Assembly (NCBI GenBank): GCA_021789975.1
Contig: JAJYIT010000003.1
Span: 124,001 to 188,000 of the forward strand
Source: Bacteroidota bacterium
GTDB lineage: Bacteria > Bacteroidota > Ignavibacteria > Kryptoniales > JAKASW01
Length of the DNA stretch: 64,000 nucleotides
Reading direction: 5' to 3'
Shown: positions 26,367-34,069 of the stretch, piece by piece
Layout: each line of letters opens with the position of its first letter
How positions within the stretch are numbered: position 1 is the first letter of the stretch
Notes under the pieces: model-generated
The model's input: the letters and a program-made list of their open reading frames with translations, nothing else
Databases searched by the model: none
What the model was told of the DNA's origin: nothing
Position numbers and translations under genes: made by a program

Positions 26367-26981
26367 ATGAGCACACAATTAGCATATACAATTTCCGCAG
26401 CAGTGGACGCAACGGGTCCGTTCCTTCCACCGGTAGAAAAGCCGAAGACACTCTTGATGAAATTTGTTTACTATTTCATGAAGAAGCAGTTTGGCAAAGT
26501 AATGTCTCCCCTTGCGGTTCATTCGGCAAGACTGCCAAATGCGTTCGGCCTCTTTTATACAAAGGTCGGGAGATTAGACAAGAAGCTGACATTACCTGAA
26601 GAAACCGCCGTTCTTATCCGCCAGCAAGTGGCGCGAATCAACGTCTGTCTCTTCTGCATGGACTCGAGCCGGTACTTTGCGATCAGCAAGTCAATGAACA
26701 TGGCAAAGTTCGATGCGCTCGACGAATACAAGACGAGTCCGCTCTTTAGCGAAGGTGAAAGAGCCGCCTTGAATTACGTGACGAAGCTGACGAAGGAGAA
26801 GAAAGCCGATCCTGGACTTTTCGCCGACATGGCAAAATATTTTTCAGACCGGGAGATATGCGAGATAATCTGGCTGGTCGCAAGCGAGCATCTTTATAAC
26901 ATGACCAACGTCGGATTGAATATACATTCAGACATGCTGTGCGACATTACGAAAAAGAAGAAGGCACAGCAAGATAGATAA
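26367..26981 (+). CDS. Carboxymuconolactone decarboxylase/AhpD-like protein
   Basis: 204 residues, all-alpha. The AhpD-like redox motif region is NVCLFCMDSSRYFA (C-x-x-C, ~91-94). It is preceded by LPEETAVLIRQQVARI and followed by a helical C-terminus (EICEIIWLVASEHLYNMTNVGL). The family includes alkylhydroperoxidase AhpD and gamma-carboxymuconolactone decarboxylase, and the CxxC pair favours a peroxidase-like thiol chemistry here. CMD proteins are the classic partners of ECF41 sigma factors. The SnoaL-like gene follows after 12 nt with an AAGGAGA ribosome site. Confidence 0.88.
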   Translation: MSTQLAYTISAAVDATGPFLPPVEKPKTLLMKFVYYFMKKQFGKVMSPLAVHSARLPNAFGLFYTKVGRLDKKLTLPEETAVLIRQQVARINVCLFCMDSSRYFAISKSMNMAKFDALDEYKTSPLFSEGERAALNYVTKLTKEKKADPGLFADMAKYFSDREICEIIWLVASEHLYNMTNVGLNIHSDMLCDITKKKKAQQDR

Positions 26982-26993
26982 AGGAGAAAGAAA

Positions 26994-27359
26994 ATGGCAG
27001 ACTCACCAACGAAAGAGGTCATTACAAAGTACTTCGATGCAATCGAAAAGAAGGCCGACTGGCAATCGTTGATCTCGGACGAAATGGCATTCACGATGCC
27101 CGCCCAGACCACCCACGGCAAGGCATCTTATGTTGAAATTACCGGAAGATTCCTCCGCGCCGTTACAGGCGTAAAGGTGAAGGAGCTGATCGTCGAAAGG
27201 AACAAGGCGTGTGCCATCGCGGCGTACGATCTGCGCTCCCCCAAGGGGAACACCTCGACGAAAGAGGTTGTTGAGATTTTATCGGTAAGGGGCGACAAGC
27301 TCGCCTCGTCGTCCATATATTTCGATACCGAGGATTTCAAAGCTTTCATGGCTCAATAA
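26994..27359 (+). CDS. SnoaL-like/NTF2-fold protein
   Basis: 121 residues with the cone-shaped SnoaL/NTF2 pattern: helix at the N-terminus (EVITKYFDAIEKKADWQSLISDEMAF), then strands (KELIVERNKACAIAAYDLRSPKG) and EVVEILSVRGDKLASSSIYFDTEDF. The family holds cyclases, isomerases and ligand sensors. A SnoaL-like domain is also the C-terminal regulatory domain of ECF41 sigma factors, so its free-standing form beside a CMD gene and an ECF42 factor is suggestive. Co-transcribed with its neighbours (12-13 nt spacing). Confidence 0.85.
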   Translation: MADSPTKEVITKYFDAIEKKADWQSLISDEMAFTMPAQTTHGKASYVEITGRFLRAVTGVKVKELIVERNKACAIAAYDLRSPKGNTSTKEVVEILSVRGDKLASSSIYFDTEDFKAFMAQ

Positions 27360-27372
27360 AGGTGGATAGAGC

Positions 27373-27753
27373 ATGACATACGATGTGGAACTAGCTAACC
27401 GTATCAGAGGAGAGTTGGTCAATTACAGGAAAGTCGAAGAGAAGAAGATGTTCGGTTTTCTTGTGTTCATGGTGAACGGAAGGATGTGCCTTGGAGTTCG
27501 CGGCGGCGAGATGATGCTTCGGCTCTCTCCTGACCTTGCCGCGGAAGCGGTCCAACGACATGGATGCAGTCCGCTGATCATGAAAGGAAGAGTGTCAAAA
27601 AGAATGGTCATGATCGACGAATCAGTGATGACATCACAGAAAAATTTTGAAAACTGGATAATGCTAGCATTAAACTTCATCAAACCTACCGGTCCAGCAA
27701 AACCAGGTAACACCGCGAGTCAGCAGCGGAACAAATCTGCGAGTAGAATATGA
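27373..27753 (+). CDS. TfoX N-terminal domain protein
   Basis: 126 residues with the TfoX/Sxy N-terminal fold: KKMFGFLVFMVNGRMCLGVRGGEMMLRL (residues ~24-51, split strands), then a helical part ending in NFENWIMLALNF. Only this domain is present, without the C-terminal TfoX domain of competence regulators. Single-domain forms commonly sit in stress or YCII-type clusters. The tail after ~105 is Lys/Pro/Ser-rich. Its stop overlaps the next gene (ATGA). Confidence 0.88.
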   Translation: MTYDVELANRIRGELVNYRKVEEKKMFGFLVFMVNGRMCLGVRGGEMMLRLSPDLAAEAVQRHGCSPLIMKGRVSKRMVMIDESVMTSQKNFENWIMLALNFIKPTGPAKPGNTASQQRNKSASRI

Positions 27754-28133
27754 AAGAGTATCTCTTGCTTTTCCGGGGCGGATATGACAGGGTCACCGCG
27801 CGACCCGAGCAGGATTTCCTGAGCCACATGGACAAATGGAAAAAGTGGATGGACGATCTGCAGATGCAAAAGGTCTTTATCGCGGCACAGCCGCTCGGCC
27901 CCACGGGGAAACAGGTCGTCGGAAAGAGTAAGGCCGTAACGGATGGACCGTTTGTGGAAGGAAAGGAAATAGTCGGCGGCTATCTGATTTGCAAGGCCCT
28001 GTCCTACGAAGAAGCAATAACGATAGCAGAGGGTTGTCCCGTCTTGGAAGCCGGCGGCATGGTTGAGGTCAGAGAAATCACCGAGATGGACGACATAACC
28101 GATTCATACCTTAAAGGGAGAAAAGCAGAATGA
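27750..28133 (+). CDS. YCII-related DGPF-domain protein (2)
   Basis: 127 residues. DGPFVEGKEIVGGYL carries the family signature in its most canonical form, and the EAITIAEGCPVLEAGGMVEVREI end is standard. It is coupled to the TfoX-like gene and the third DGPF gene by 4-nt ATGA overlaps on both sides. Role as for the first copy: a probable ECF42 target of unknown activity. The three copies are clearly diverged paralogues rather than recent tandem duplicates. Confidence 0.91.
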   Translation: MKEYLLLFRGGYDRVTARPEQDFLSHMDKWKKWMDDLQMQKVFIAAQPLGPTGKQVVGKSKAVTDGPFVEGKEIVGGYLICKALSYEEAITIAEGCPVLEAGGMVEVREITEMDDITDSYLKGRKAE

Positions 28134-28483
28134 AAGATTTTATGCTCCTGTTCAGATTTCCGGTCGGAAACAAATTCTACAATAATTCAGCTTCGCCGGA
28201 GGAATTCCAGACGGAAGCGCTGAATTGGCAGAAGTGGATGGAAGGTCTTGTGAAAGACGGAAGGATTACGCCCGGTCAGCAGCTCTCAACGTCTGTCGCC
28301 AAAGTTATATCGGGATCGAAGAAGGTGGTACAGGATGGACCTTTTGCCGAAGGGAAAGAAATCGTGGGGAATCACTGTACCATCAAAGCACGTGACTTGA
28401 GCGAGGCACTCGAAATTGCAAAAGGCTGCCCTGTCCTCGATCAGGATGGAAGTGTCGAAGTAAGAGGGATGACGACATTTTAG
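28130..28483 (+). CDS. YCII-related DGPF-domain protein (3)
   Basis: 117 residues with DGPFAEGKEIVGNH as the family signature and the terminal EIAKGCPVLDQDGSVEVRGM. It has the longer N-terminal loop (FPVGNKFYNNSASPEEF) found in one DGPF subgroup. The start overlaps the stop of DGPF copy 2 by 4 nt. After it comes a ~100-bp gap before the GC-rich methyltransferase gene, so the first transcription unit may end here. Confidence 0.91.
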   Translation: MKDFMLLFRFPVGNKFYNNSASPEEFQTEALNWQKWMEGLVKDGRITPGQQLSTSVAKVISGSKKVVQDGPFAEGKEIVGNHCTIKARDLSEALEIAKGCPVLDQDGSVEVRGMTTF

Positions 28484-28586
28484 TTAATCGCGAAATCCAT
28501 ATGCCAAATTTCAAACAGGCTCCAATATTCAAAATCGCAAAGCCAAAGAGGGACCTCTTGAACAAACGAGGGAGGAGGTAGTATCC

Positions 28587-29204
28587 ATGCCCCACCCAGA
28601 CTGGAACGGGCATTACGCGGAAGGGTTCTTACCATGGGACACCGGCAGGCCCGATCCGCTCCTGGCAGAGTTCGTCGAGTCCAGGCGCATCAAACCCGGT
28701 CGGGCGCTCGAAGTCGGGTGCGGAACCGGGACCAACTCATTATGGCTGGCACAACGCGGTTTCGACGTACTCGGCATCGACATTGCACCGCTGGCAGTGG
28801 AGAAGGCTCGCGCCAAGCAGGCGGGGGTGAAGGGCTGCCGGTTCGAAAACGTGGACTTTCTCAATGCGCCACCTCCAGGTCCTTTCGATTTCATTTTCGA
28901 CCGCGGCTGCTTCCACATCTTCGACGAACCCAGGCAGCGTGAACGCTTTGCCGCGCAGGTCGCCGGCCTCCTGGGGCCAGATGGACAGTGGCTAAGTCTC
29001 GTCGGGAGCACCGAGGGTCCGGCCCGCGAAGTGGGCCCGCCCCGACGGAGTGCACGCGATGTACTGGCGGCAATCGAGCCGGTGCTGGAGATCACCGACC
29101 TGCGGTCTGTCGTCTTCGATGTGCAAGATGAATCTCCCATGGCGTGGTTTTGCCTCTCACGCCGCCGCAAAGCGCCTGCACAGCCGTCGACCGGTCACGG
29201 ATGA
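28587..29204 (+). CDS. Class I SAM-dependent methyltransferase (TPMT-like)
   Basis: 205 residues. The SAM motif EVGCGTGTNSLWLA (~42-55) is followed by GIDIAPLAVEKA, and a FDFIFDRGCFH motif follows. The N-terminal WNGHYAEGFLPWDTGRP resembles thiopurine/thiocyanate S-methyltransferase-like enzymes, which methylate small thiol or halide substrates. It has a very strong GGAGGAGGT ribosome site. The gene is visibly richer in G and C, especially at third positions, than the genes around it, which suggests recent transfer. It is in the cluster but may be an insertion. Confidence 0.88.
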   Translation: MPHPDWNGHYAEGFLPWDTGRPDPLLAEFVESRRIKPGRALEVGCGTGTNSLWLAQRGFDVLGIDIAPLAVEKARAKQAGVKGCRFENVDFLNAPPPGPFDFIFDRGCFHIFDEPRQRERFAAQVAGLLGPDGQWLSLVGSTEGPAREVGPPRRSARDVLAAIEPVLEITDLRSVVFDVQDESPMAWFCLSRRRKAPAQPSTGHG

Positions 29205-29283
29205 AGAGCAAATCAGACTTGACTTATTATCAAATCTGTTCTATGATATTCGATCTTTGACCAATCACAAAAAGGAGATTGTC

Positions 29284-29736
29284 ATGAACCAGGGCAAGAG
29301 CACCACCTCAAGCAGAAAGAAGTCGCAGCAATTCACCGCTGATGAAAAAGCTGCGATGAGGGCCCGCGCCAAAGAATTGAAGGCGGAAGCAGGCAAGGCA
29401 GCAGAGGAGAAGGCCGCGCTCGAAGCAATCGCCAAGATGAAGGAGCCGGACCGTAGCATGGCCAAGCGGCTGCATGCAATCATCAAAGCCAGCGGCCTGT
29501 CTGCGAAAACATGGTACGGGATGCCTGCGTACGCCAACGAGGAGGGCAGTGTCATCTGTTACTTCCGCGACCGACTGAAGTTCAAAGAGAGGTACGCGAT
29601 GTTCGGATTCAATGACTCCGCGAAGCTCGATGACGGTGCAATGTGGCCCGTCGCCTATGCACTGCCGGAGTTGACTCCCGCCCACGAGGCGAAGATCGCC
29701 GCGCTCGTGAAGAAAGCGGTGGGAGAAAAAGCATGA
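29284..29736 (+). CDS. DUF1801 (YdhG-like) protein with Lys/Ala-rich N-terminus
   Basis: 150 residues from ATG 29284, which has AAAAGGAGA upstream; the frame runs open to 29050 inside the methyltransferase gene but in a different sense. Residues ~1-60 are a charged Lys/Glu/Ala-rich helix. The rest is the DUF1801 fold (AKTWYGMPAYANEEGSVICYF, then FKERYAMFGF, then ALPELTPAHEAKIAALVKKAV). Function unknown; the fold is frataxin-like. The next gene overlaps its stop (ATGA). Confidence 0.85.
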   Translation: MNQGKSTTSSRKKSQQFTADEKAAMRARAKELKAEAGKAAEEKAALEAIAKMKEPDRSMAKRLHAIIKASGLSAKTWYGMPAYANEEGSVICYFRDRLKFKERYAMFGFNDSAKLDDGAMWPVAYALPELTPAHEAKIAALVKKAVGEKA

Positions 29737-30119
29737 ACATTTTGCTATGGATTCTTCAAGTCCTGTTGGCATTGTGGGAAGCGGTAGGCGGAGTCTATGT
29801 GGTAAACAATTACGATAAAATCGCTAATGGGTGGGCACTGAACGCTTTGCCGAAGTCTTTTTGGATAGCCATCGGCGTGCTACAGGTTTTGTTCGCATTA
29901 GGTTTGATCCTGCCCGGCGCGAAGTTGCGAAAACAAAATTCCATCGCGGCGGTCGGCCTGGCATTACTGTCGTTGTTGGGTATTGCGCTGTACTTTCAGT
30001 ATTCCGGTTTTCCGGGCATCCTGTGGGGCTTGATACCTGCGATCCTGGCCGGGTTCGTGGCGTACAAGAGGTGGCCAAGACTATCGCCGTTGACGAAGGA
30101 AGGAGCTTTGCTATCGTGA
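29733..30119 (+). CDS. DoxX-like small membrane protein
   Basis: 128 residues, four membrane helices (~4-24, 45-66, 72-92, 97-115). The pattern LQVLLALWEAVGGVY...SFWIAIGVLQVLFALGLILPG is that of the DoxX-like family (PF13564). The start at ATG 29733 overlaps the DUF1801 stop by 4 nt. DoxX-like proteins occur in many sigma-factor and stress clusters, and their activity is unknown. Confidence 0.8.
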   Translation: MNILLWILQVLLALWEAVGGVYVVNNYDKIANGWALNALPKSFWIAIGVLQVLFALGLILPGAKLRKQNSIAAVGLALLSLLGIALYFQYSGFPGILWGLIPAILAGFVAYKRWPRLSPLTKEGALLS

Positions 30120-30195
30120 GAAGCTGCCTCGCCCTAAGGCTGATTACCACCGCTGGCACCGTCCCGGTGTGTCGTGTCAGCAAAAGAGGTGATAT

Positions 30196-30570
30196 GTGAC
30201 CAAGCGACTACAAATTCTTCTTTACGTTATTGCCGGTTACCTTGCAGTCTTCGGGATAATGTTTTTGCTCTTTCCCGGTCTCGCTGAGAAGTTCACAGAA
30301 AGTAACCATGATCCCTCGCTCGATATGCTGTATGGATTATACGCGCTGGTTTTTGCATTTGTCTCGTTCCTCGCTGCAAAGGAAAAACGGGCTGCGAGCA
30401 GGTTGTCTCTGATCATATTGATACTCATGACAGGGCATGTGCTGGTATTTGGATATCAGCTCGTTACGAGCATGAAGGCATTTGCTCAGTCCGGTCCGCC
30501 GTTCATTGTGAACGCGATCCTGGCTGTCGTTCTGTTTTGGTTTAGGAAGAAAGGTAAGCAAACAACTTAG
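30196..30570 (+). CDS. Small four-helix membrane protein
   Basis: 124 residues from GTG 30196, with an AGAGGT ribosome site. Hydrophobic stretches are ~9-27, 45-60, 69-88 and 97-115, with a Lys-rich C-terminus. The layout YVIAGYLAVFGIMFLLFPG...LYGLYALVFAFVSFLAAKE fits uncharacterised DUF4345/DoxX-like membrane proteins. Nothing indicates a specific role beyond its position in the sigma-factor cluster. Confidence 0.7.
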   Translation: MTKRLQILLYVIAGYLAVFGIMFLLFPGLAEKFTESNHDPSLDMLYGLYALVFAFVSFLAAKEKRAASRLSLIILILMTGHVLVFGYQLVTSMKAFAQSGPPFIVNAILAVVLFWFRKKGKQTT

Positions 30571-30592
30571 TGCTGCTGAGAGGATTAGGGAA

Positions 30593-31175
30593 TTGTCAAT
30601 GATCCATTTTGAAACAAGACTGTTAAACATCGGATCATGGACCATTCTAAGATTGCCTGAGGAGGCGAGCGCAAGACTTCCGTCACGAGGCCAGACCATG
30701 GTCGAACGTACCATCAACGGTTTCCCTTTCCAAACGTGGCTCGAACCGGACGGTAAGTGGAGCCACTGGTTTAGAGTGGACGACTCGCTGCTTGGTAGTT
30801 CCCATGCTGGTACAGGCGACAAGGTGAAGATGGCGATTGAACCCATGAAGGAATGGCCGGACCCAGACGTGCCGGCGGATTTGAAGCGTGCCCTCTCAGT
30901 CTCGCCACAAGCGCGCGCTCTACAAGTCCGTTACGCCGATGGCGCGCCGGGAATGGATTCGCTGGATACGCGCAACCAGTTCAGATGAGATTCGTAAACG
31001 ACGAATCGAAGTAGCGATCTCGAAACTTGAAAGCGGAGAGCGAAGACCGTGCTGCCGGAATCGTAACCTATGCACCGAACCGTCAGTTTCAAAGAACGGA
31101 GTGCTGCTCAATCCCACGCAAGGCACTCCTGGTGGAAGAAAGAAAGTTGCAACAAGGACGATGAGCCGAGTATGA
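30593..31175 (+). pseudogene. Frameshifted DUF1905-OmdA (YdeI-like) gene
   Basis: The first frame (30593 to ~30930) encodes a DUF1905 domain (TINGFPFQTWLEPDGKWSHWF ... DVPADLKRALSVSP). Past residue ~112 it loses sense. From about 30915 the next frame continues with the bacteriocin-protection YdeI/OmdA domain (SVTPMARREWIRWIRAT, then RRIEVAISKLESGERRPCC) to the stop at 31173-31175. In intact relatives both lie in one protein, so one base has been gained or lost near 30920-30935. The downstream DUF1801 gene overlaps the stop of the second frame as ATGA, which supports that frame as the true 3' end. A sequencing error is possible. Confidence 0.85.
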
Positions 31176-31594
31176 AAACAAGTACCAATCCATCCACGAA
31201 TGAGAAGTCCGCATCTCAACAGATAGATGACATCATCAAAGAGCCGGGTGACTGGCGGGGGAAGAAATTGGCACAGTTGCGAGCCATTATTAAGAAGGCC
31301 GATCCGAATTTGGTCGAAGAGGTGAAGTGGAAGAAGCCATCAAAGCCATCAGGAGTCCCCGTTTGGTCTCACAATGGAATTGTCTGCGTGGCAGACACAC
31401 TCAAAAACGCCGTGAGGCTGACATTCCCGAAGGGCGCTCAGGTGAAAGATCCGAAAAAACTGTTCAACACGCGATTAGACAGCAAGACTGTTCGTGCCAT
31501 CGACTTCTTTGAAGATGATATTGTGGACGAGGCAGCGCTGAAGGCACTCATCATCAATGCGGTGAAGTTGAACAAAAGAAAATTGCCCGAGTGA
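31172..31594 (+). CDS. DUF1801 protein (second copy)
   Basis: 140 residues from ATG 31172, whose first bases overlap the stop of the YdeI-like gene. It has the DUF1801 pattern: DWRGKKLAQLRAIIKKADPNLVEEVKWKKPS, then WSHNGIVCVADTLKNAVRLTF, then a Lys-rich end. It is much diverged from the copy at 29284-29736. Likely part of the sigma-factor regulon by position; function unknown. Confidence 0.86.
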   Translation: MKTSTNPSTNEKSASQQIDDIIKEPGDWRGKKLAQLRAIIKKADPNLVEEVKWKKPSKPSGVPVWSHNGIVCVADTLKNAVRLTFPKGAQVKDPKKLFNTRLDSKTVRAIDFFEDDIVDEAALKALIINAVKLNKRKLPE

Positions 31595-31607
31595 TAAGAT
31601 GAATCTC

Positions 31608-31658
31608 ACCGCAAACCTGCTTGCCGGCAGGCAGGGACGCAACGACGCAAAGACTAGG
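31608..31658. repeat. CGCAAAG-type repeat with GCCGGC palindrome
   Basis: Starts ACCGCAAAC, has the imperfect palindrome CCTGCTTGCCGGCAGGCAGG in its middle and ends ACGCAACGACGCAAAG. It lies directly before the sigma-factor gene. It shares the ACCGC/CGCAAAG words with the elements at 8415, 25741 and 46727. Confidence 0.45.
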
Positions 31659-31694
31659 ATTATTTAGCTCGGCGCCTCAAGGGTATTCTTTATT

Positions 31695-32999
31695 ATGGAC
31701 CAGGATAACGTCGATAAACTTGTCGATCATCTTTTCCGCCACGAAGCCGGTAAGATGGTCTCCGTTTTGACCAGGACATTCGGAGCGGAGAACCTCGCGC
31801 TCGTTGAGGACGTGGTACAGGACACTCTCCTGCAAGCCGTGCAGGTCTGGCCCGTCAAAGGAATACCGGATAATCCGTCTGCATGGTTTCACAGAGCTGC
31901 AAGGAACAAAGCAATCGATGTCCTCAGGCGCAACTCGCACTCGGTGCGCATCAGTCCCGACGGCGAAGAGGAATCGTTGCCGGACACGGGGCCTCCCGTC
32001 CAGGACTTACTCGACGACGACTGGCAGGAAGACAGCATCAAAGACGACATGCTGCGGATGATGTTCGTTTGCTGCCATCCGGGAATCCCGGAGGAAGGCC
32101 AGGTCACTCTGATACTAAAGACTCTTTGCGGCTTCAGCACTTCAGAAATCGCGCGGGCGTTCCTGACCTCCGAAGACACGATCTCAAAGCGCCTGTACAG
32201 GACAAAGGAATTCTTCCGACAGAACAAGATTCCTTTTGTCGTTCCACCGCATGAGGATCTCAAATCGAGAACCGAAGCAGTCCTTAATTCCATCTATCTT
32301 CTCTTCAACGAAGGTTACAGTTCAACAGACTCCGAGAAATTGATCAGAGAAGACCTCATGAGTGAAGCGATGCTTCTCTGTAAGATGTTGACGGAGGACC
32401 CGAACACTCAGCGACCGGAGACTTTCGCATTGATGGCGCTCATGTGCTTTCATTCATCCAGAAATGAAAGCCGGCTTACGCCGGCCGGAGAAATAATTCT
32501 TCTACCTCTCCAGGATAGGAGCAAGTGGAATCAGGATCTGATTGTGCTCGGCAACGAGTATATGGATAAGGCCGCATTCGGAGAATCTGTAAGCAAGTAT
32601 CACCTGGAAGCAGCGATCGCATTCGAGCACTGTGCCGCTAAGACTTACGAGACCACGAACTGGAAAAGAATCCTCGAGCTTTATGAATGGCTGTGCAGGA
32701 TTTCTCCATCGCCGGTAACGGAGCTGAACCGGGTGGTAGCAGTGATGCGGGTGCACGGACCTCATGAGGCGTTGAAAGCTGTCGAATCTATCTCAGGTAA
32801 AAAGAGAATCGAAAACTACTGCCTGTACCATAGCCTTATTGGACAAATCTACCTGCGGCTCAATCGGGCGACCGAAGCTAAGGCAGAATTCGAAGCGGCA
32901 ATAAAGCTTACAAAATCGACTACAGAAAAGAAGCTACTTGAAAGAAAGATCGCCGAACTCACGCTGACGTCTGATGAATCTTCTGCCCGAAGCTATTAA
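31695..32999 (+). CDS. ECF RNA polymerase sigma factor, ECF42-like (DUF6596 C-terminal domain)
   Basis: 434 residues, much longer than ordinary ECF factors. Sigma region 2 covers ~10-75 (EDVVQDTLLQAVQVWP, AARNKAIDVLRR), and region 4 covers ~120-170 (LILKTLCGFSTSEIARAFLTSEDTISKRLYRTK). The long helical C-terminal domain (~190-430) carries the ECF42 landmarks LLPLQDRSKWNQ and YHLEAAIAFEHC and TPR-like repeats. ECF42 factors lack a classical anti-sigma factor; the C-terminal extension is needed for activity, and they are linked to DGPF proteins, three of which are encoded upstream. It ends in a TTAA overlap with the convergent DUF3795 gene. Confidence 0.92.
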   Translation: MDQDNVDKLVDHLFRHEAGKMVSVLTRTFGAENLALVEDVVQDTLLQAVQVWPVKGIPDNPSAWFHRAARNKAIDVLRRNSHSVRISPDGEEESLPDTGPPVQDLLDDDWQEDSIKDDMLRMMFVCCHPGIPEEGQVTLILKTLCGFSTSEIARAFLTSEDTISKRLYRTKEFFRQNKIPFVVPPHEDLKSRTEAVLNSIYLLFNEGYSSTDSEKLIREDLMSEAMLLCKMLTEDPNTQRPETFALMALMCFHSSRNESRLTPAGEIILLPLQDRSKWNQDLIVLGNEYMDKAAFGESVSKYHLEAAIAFEHCAAKTYETTNWKRILELYEWLCRISPSPVTELNRVVAVMRVHGPHEALKAVESISGKKRIENYCLYHSLIGQIYLRLNRATEAKAEFEAAIKLTKSTTEKKLLERKIAELTLTSDESSARSY

Positions 33000-33418
33000 T
33001 CTACTCTGTCAACTCGCCTGTCCCTAAGTTCCTGTAGTATTTTTCTGCCGGCATAAGGCGCGATGAAAGAATGGAATTCTTCCTCCGAGATTTTTCCCCT
33101 GAACTTTGCAATCGCCTCATCAGCAAATCTCAGCCTGCTCTCCAATTTCTCACATGAAAAATCGAAACAGTCCGCGCACGTGTTCATCTCCTTCTCGATT
33201 ACACATGGGCGCACGGGACATTCACGGTCAGGAAGGTCTTCGCTTTTCGCCGTGCTCAAACAGCCGGGGCACTTTACCTTGTCGGCGGAGATCTCTATGC
33301 CGAAGTAATTTGACCACGCCTCGGCAACCTTCACCTGATCGCCATAGGAATTAATGTTACCGGCATATGCCATGCACATGTCGCACCTGAACCCACACCT
33401 GGCAATAATCTGTTCCAT
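32996..33418 (-). CDS. DUF3795 cysteine-rich protein
   Basis: 140 residues from ATG 33418; four extra codons are possible upstream. It has about ten cysteines in pairs: CGFRCDMC at the N-terminus, CPGC, CPVRPC and CADCFDFSC. This arrangement is typical of DUF3795 and probably binds zinc or an iron-sulfur cluster. Function unknown. It is convergent with the sigma-factor gene, their stop codons overlapping, so it is probably outside that regulon. Confidence 0.85.
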   Translation of the reverse strand: MEQIIARCGFRCDMCMAYAGNINSYGDQVKVAEAWSNYFGIEISADKVKCPGCLSTAKSEDLPDRECPVRPCVIEKEMNTCADCFDFSCEKLESRLRFADEAIAKFRGKISEEEFHSFIAPYAGRKILQELRDRRVDRVD

Positions 33419-33451
33419 GATTAGCCTCACTGTTTGCAGAATGAAAGTCTC

Positions 33452-34069
33452 TTATCTCAATATATCCTGATTCTTCTCACGATCCACGACGCAGTTGGCT
33501 TGCCCGGATTGTTCAACGTAGAATCCGCACATTCCCTCTCGACAACATTCACAGTATTGTACATAGAAGCTTAAAGTATCCTTCCGTTGGCCAGACTGGC
33601 ACTCAATCGCACGTCGAATTTCTCTTCGCCGACTCCAGCCAGTTGTTCGGAGAATTCCGCACCGGTTTGTGCATCCAGGCTGCCTGTAAATCAATTCTTG
33701 AGTGAGCTGCGGAACGCGGCGAACGATAACGACAGCAATCTGATCCAGAACATCTGCGGTATCGATACTGATGTCGAAGTCGATCGCGTCATGACCTATC
33801 AGCACGTTGCGGCCGTCGGCCCAACTGTTTGGCCTTGCATCCTTAACGAAGACATGGTCGCCTGCGCGAACAAGACCGTGTTGACGCACTGCAAGATTAA
33901 GATCAATATAGAACTTTAGGAAATCGAGAACCGGGCCGATCAAATTCGGCTGCACCAGAGCAAGGTTCAGGATCGATAGTTTGTATCCGGCAGAAAGAGA
34001 AACGTGTTCCCGGAATGATTTGCTCGCAAGTGTGAGCGGGGCCGCATTTCCGTTGACTCTCAAGTCCAT
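33452..34069 (-). CDS. Uncharacterised protein
   Basis: 205 codons. The ATG follows directly on the stop of the upstream gene (TGA-ATG), with GAGGAG as ribosome site, which supports it as real. It has no signal peptide or obvious membrane segment. The centre (~60-130) reads like an alpha/beta domain (GRNVLIGHDAIDFDISIDTADVL). The last ~60 residues are Cys-rich (YCECCREGMCGF). I recognise no family, and a frameshift altering the C-terminal part cannot be excluded. Confidence 0.5.
   Translation of the reverse strand: MDLRVNGNAAPLTLASKSFREHVSLSAGYKLSILNLALVQPNLIGPVLDFLKFYIDLNLAVRQHGLVRAGDHVFVKDARPNSWADGRNVLIGHDAIDFDISIDTADVLDQIAVVIVRRVPQLTQELIYRQPGCTNRCGILRTTGWSRRREIRRAIECQSGQRKDTLSFYVQYCECCREGMCGFYVEQSGQANCVVDREKNQDILR

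Noticed and set aside
33587-33919. Plus-strand frame of about 110 codons opposite the uncharacterised gene at 33452-34069
   Set aside because: The minus-strand gene has a ribosome site and directly follows its operon neighbour, while this frame has neither.
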